From Micromonospora chersina (GTDB lineage: Bacteria > Actinomycetota > Actinomycetes > Mycobacteriales > Micromonosporaceae), in contig NZ_FMIB01000002.1 of NCBI RefSeq assembly GCF_900091475.1, forward strand, positions 4,402,001 through 4,466,000: a stretch of 64,000 bases of DNA, in the 5' to 3' direction. Positions 63,730-64,000 of the stretch are shown here, one piece after another; positions within the stretch are counted from its first letter, which is position 1, and each line of letters begins with the position of its first letter. Made by a program: the position numbers and the translations under genes. Under the pieces are notes generated by a model. That model had not been told where the DNA came from. It did no database searches and saw only the letters and a list, made by a program, of their open reading frames with translations.

Positions 63730-64000
63730 ATGAGCACCCAGTCCGACGCGACCGGCACGCGCCACGCCACCTTCCCGTTCCCCCAGGACGACCCCTGCCT
63801 GCCGCCGCCGGAGTACGCCCGGCTCCGGGCCGACGAGCCGGTCACCCAGGTGGTCCTGCCCACCGGTGACCGGGCCTGGCTGGTCACCCGGCACGCCGAC
63901 GTGCTCACCGTGCTCGGCGACGAGCGGTTCAGCCGCCGGGCACTGACCGGCCCGGACGCGCCGAAACTGGCCCCGATCCCACCGATGCCGTCGCTGTTCT
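63730..64000 (+). CDS. Cytochrome P450, N-terminal fragment cut by window end
   Basis: The first 90 codons: MSTQSDATGTRHATFPFPQD, then CLPPPEYARLRADEPVTQVVLPTGDRAWLVTRHADVLTVLGDERFSRRA, the usual P450 beginning with A-helix and beta-1 strands. Heme and ExxR motifs would lie beyond the window. Similar in this part to the preceding P450 (DRRFSRAK against DERFSRRA). Probably in the same operon. Confidence 0.88.
   Translation, partial: MSTQSDATGTRHATFPFPQDDPCLPPPEYARLRADEPVTQVVLPTGDRAWLVTRHADVLTVLGDERFSRRALTGPDAPKLAPIPPMPSLF

Overview
The window is very GC-rich. Coding is dense, third codon positions are G/C-saturated, GTG starts are frequent and many genes overlap by 4 bases (ATGA/GTGA). TANNNT -10 boxes often sit about 7 nt before a start codon with no ribosome binding site, which indicates leaderless mRNAs. 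Together with SoxR, DUF3048, DUF5324-like and DmdR/IdeR-type features this points to an actinomycete chromosome, most likely Micromonosporaceae (Micromonospora or a relative). The genus is inferred from gene style, not from a marker gene.

Layout. 1-9.8 kb is an exopolysaccharide locus: an O-antigen ligase/polymerase-like protein, a DUF3048 lipoprotein, a Wzz-type chain-length protein with an eroded P-loop kinase domain, a split Alg14/Alg13-like glycosyltransferase, a PAPS sulfotransferase, a GT2 transferase and a membrane-anchored GH26-like protein. A CysQ-like PAP phosphatase follows. 10.9-24.9 kb is mostly housekeeping: aminotransferase, CorA, cyclophilin, rhomboid protease, PH-domain protein, thiolase and a phosphotransferase-like protein. 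It also holds a two-component system whose own promoter and the promoter of a neighbouring lipoprotein carry the same 3 x 11-bp repeat. A secreted SGNH/ricin-lectin protein and a GT2 enzyme complete it. 25-31 kb has a split transketolase divergent from soxR across a perfect dyad, a quinone oxidoreductase, tRNA-Ser(TGA), and a LysR gene divergent from an SDR that lacks its catalytic residues. 31-40.5 kb holds a methyltransferase, a large membrane protein with a TTA codon, a FhuF-like protein under an iron box, an unusual HTH-peptide deformylase fusion, a flavohemoglobin-like protein, a CPBP protease and a low-complexity Ala/Pro/Lys protein.

40.6-47.9 kb: tRNA-Ser(GCT) and tRNA-Arg(ACG) are followed by a 7.1-kb island bounded by a perfect 48-bp duplication of the tRNA-Arg 3' part. 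It carries a complete type I restriction-modification system (hsdM-hsdS-hsdR) and a small RHH-like gene but no integrase. Its left end supplies a new tRNA terminator, and the displaced original terminator lies just beyond the right end.

48-53.8 kb is accessory: two small DUF-type proteins, a secreted protein, a truncated sensor-like membrane protein, and a duplicated ABC-2 transporter locus. Two promoters there share the same inverted-repeat operator, and one copy has lost its ATPase gene down to a 16-codon leader ORF. 53.9-64 kb looks like the edge of a secondary-metabolism or xenobiotic locus: O-methyltransferase, three-subunit molybdenum hydroxylase (CoxM/S/L type), DrrAB-like exporter, two paralogous VOC proteins, ArsR regulator, SRPBCC protein and two cytochromes P450 (the last cut by the window end). 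The two VOC genes have near-identical leaderless promoters with a 20-bp palindrome between -35 and -10. I infer that the ArsR protein encoded beside the second copy controls both.
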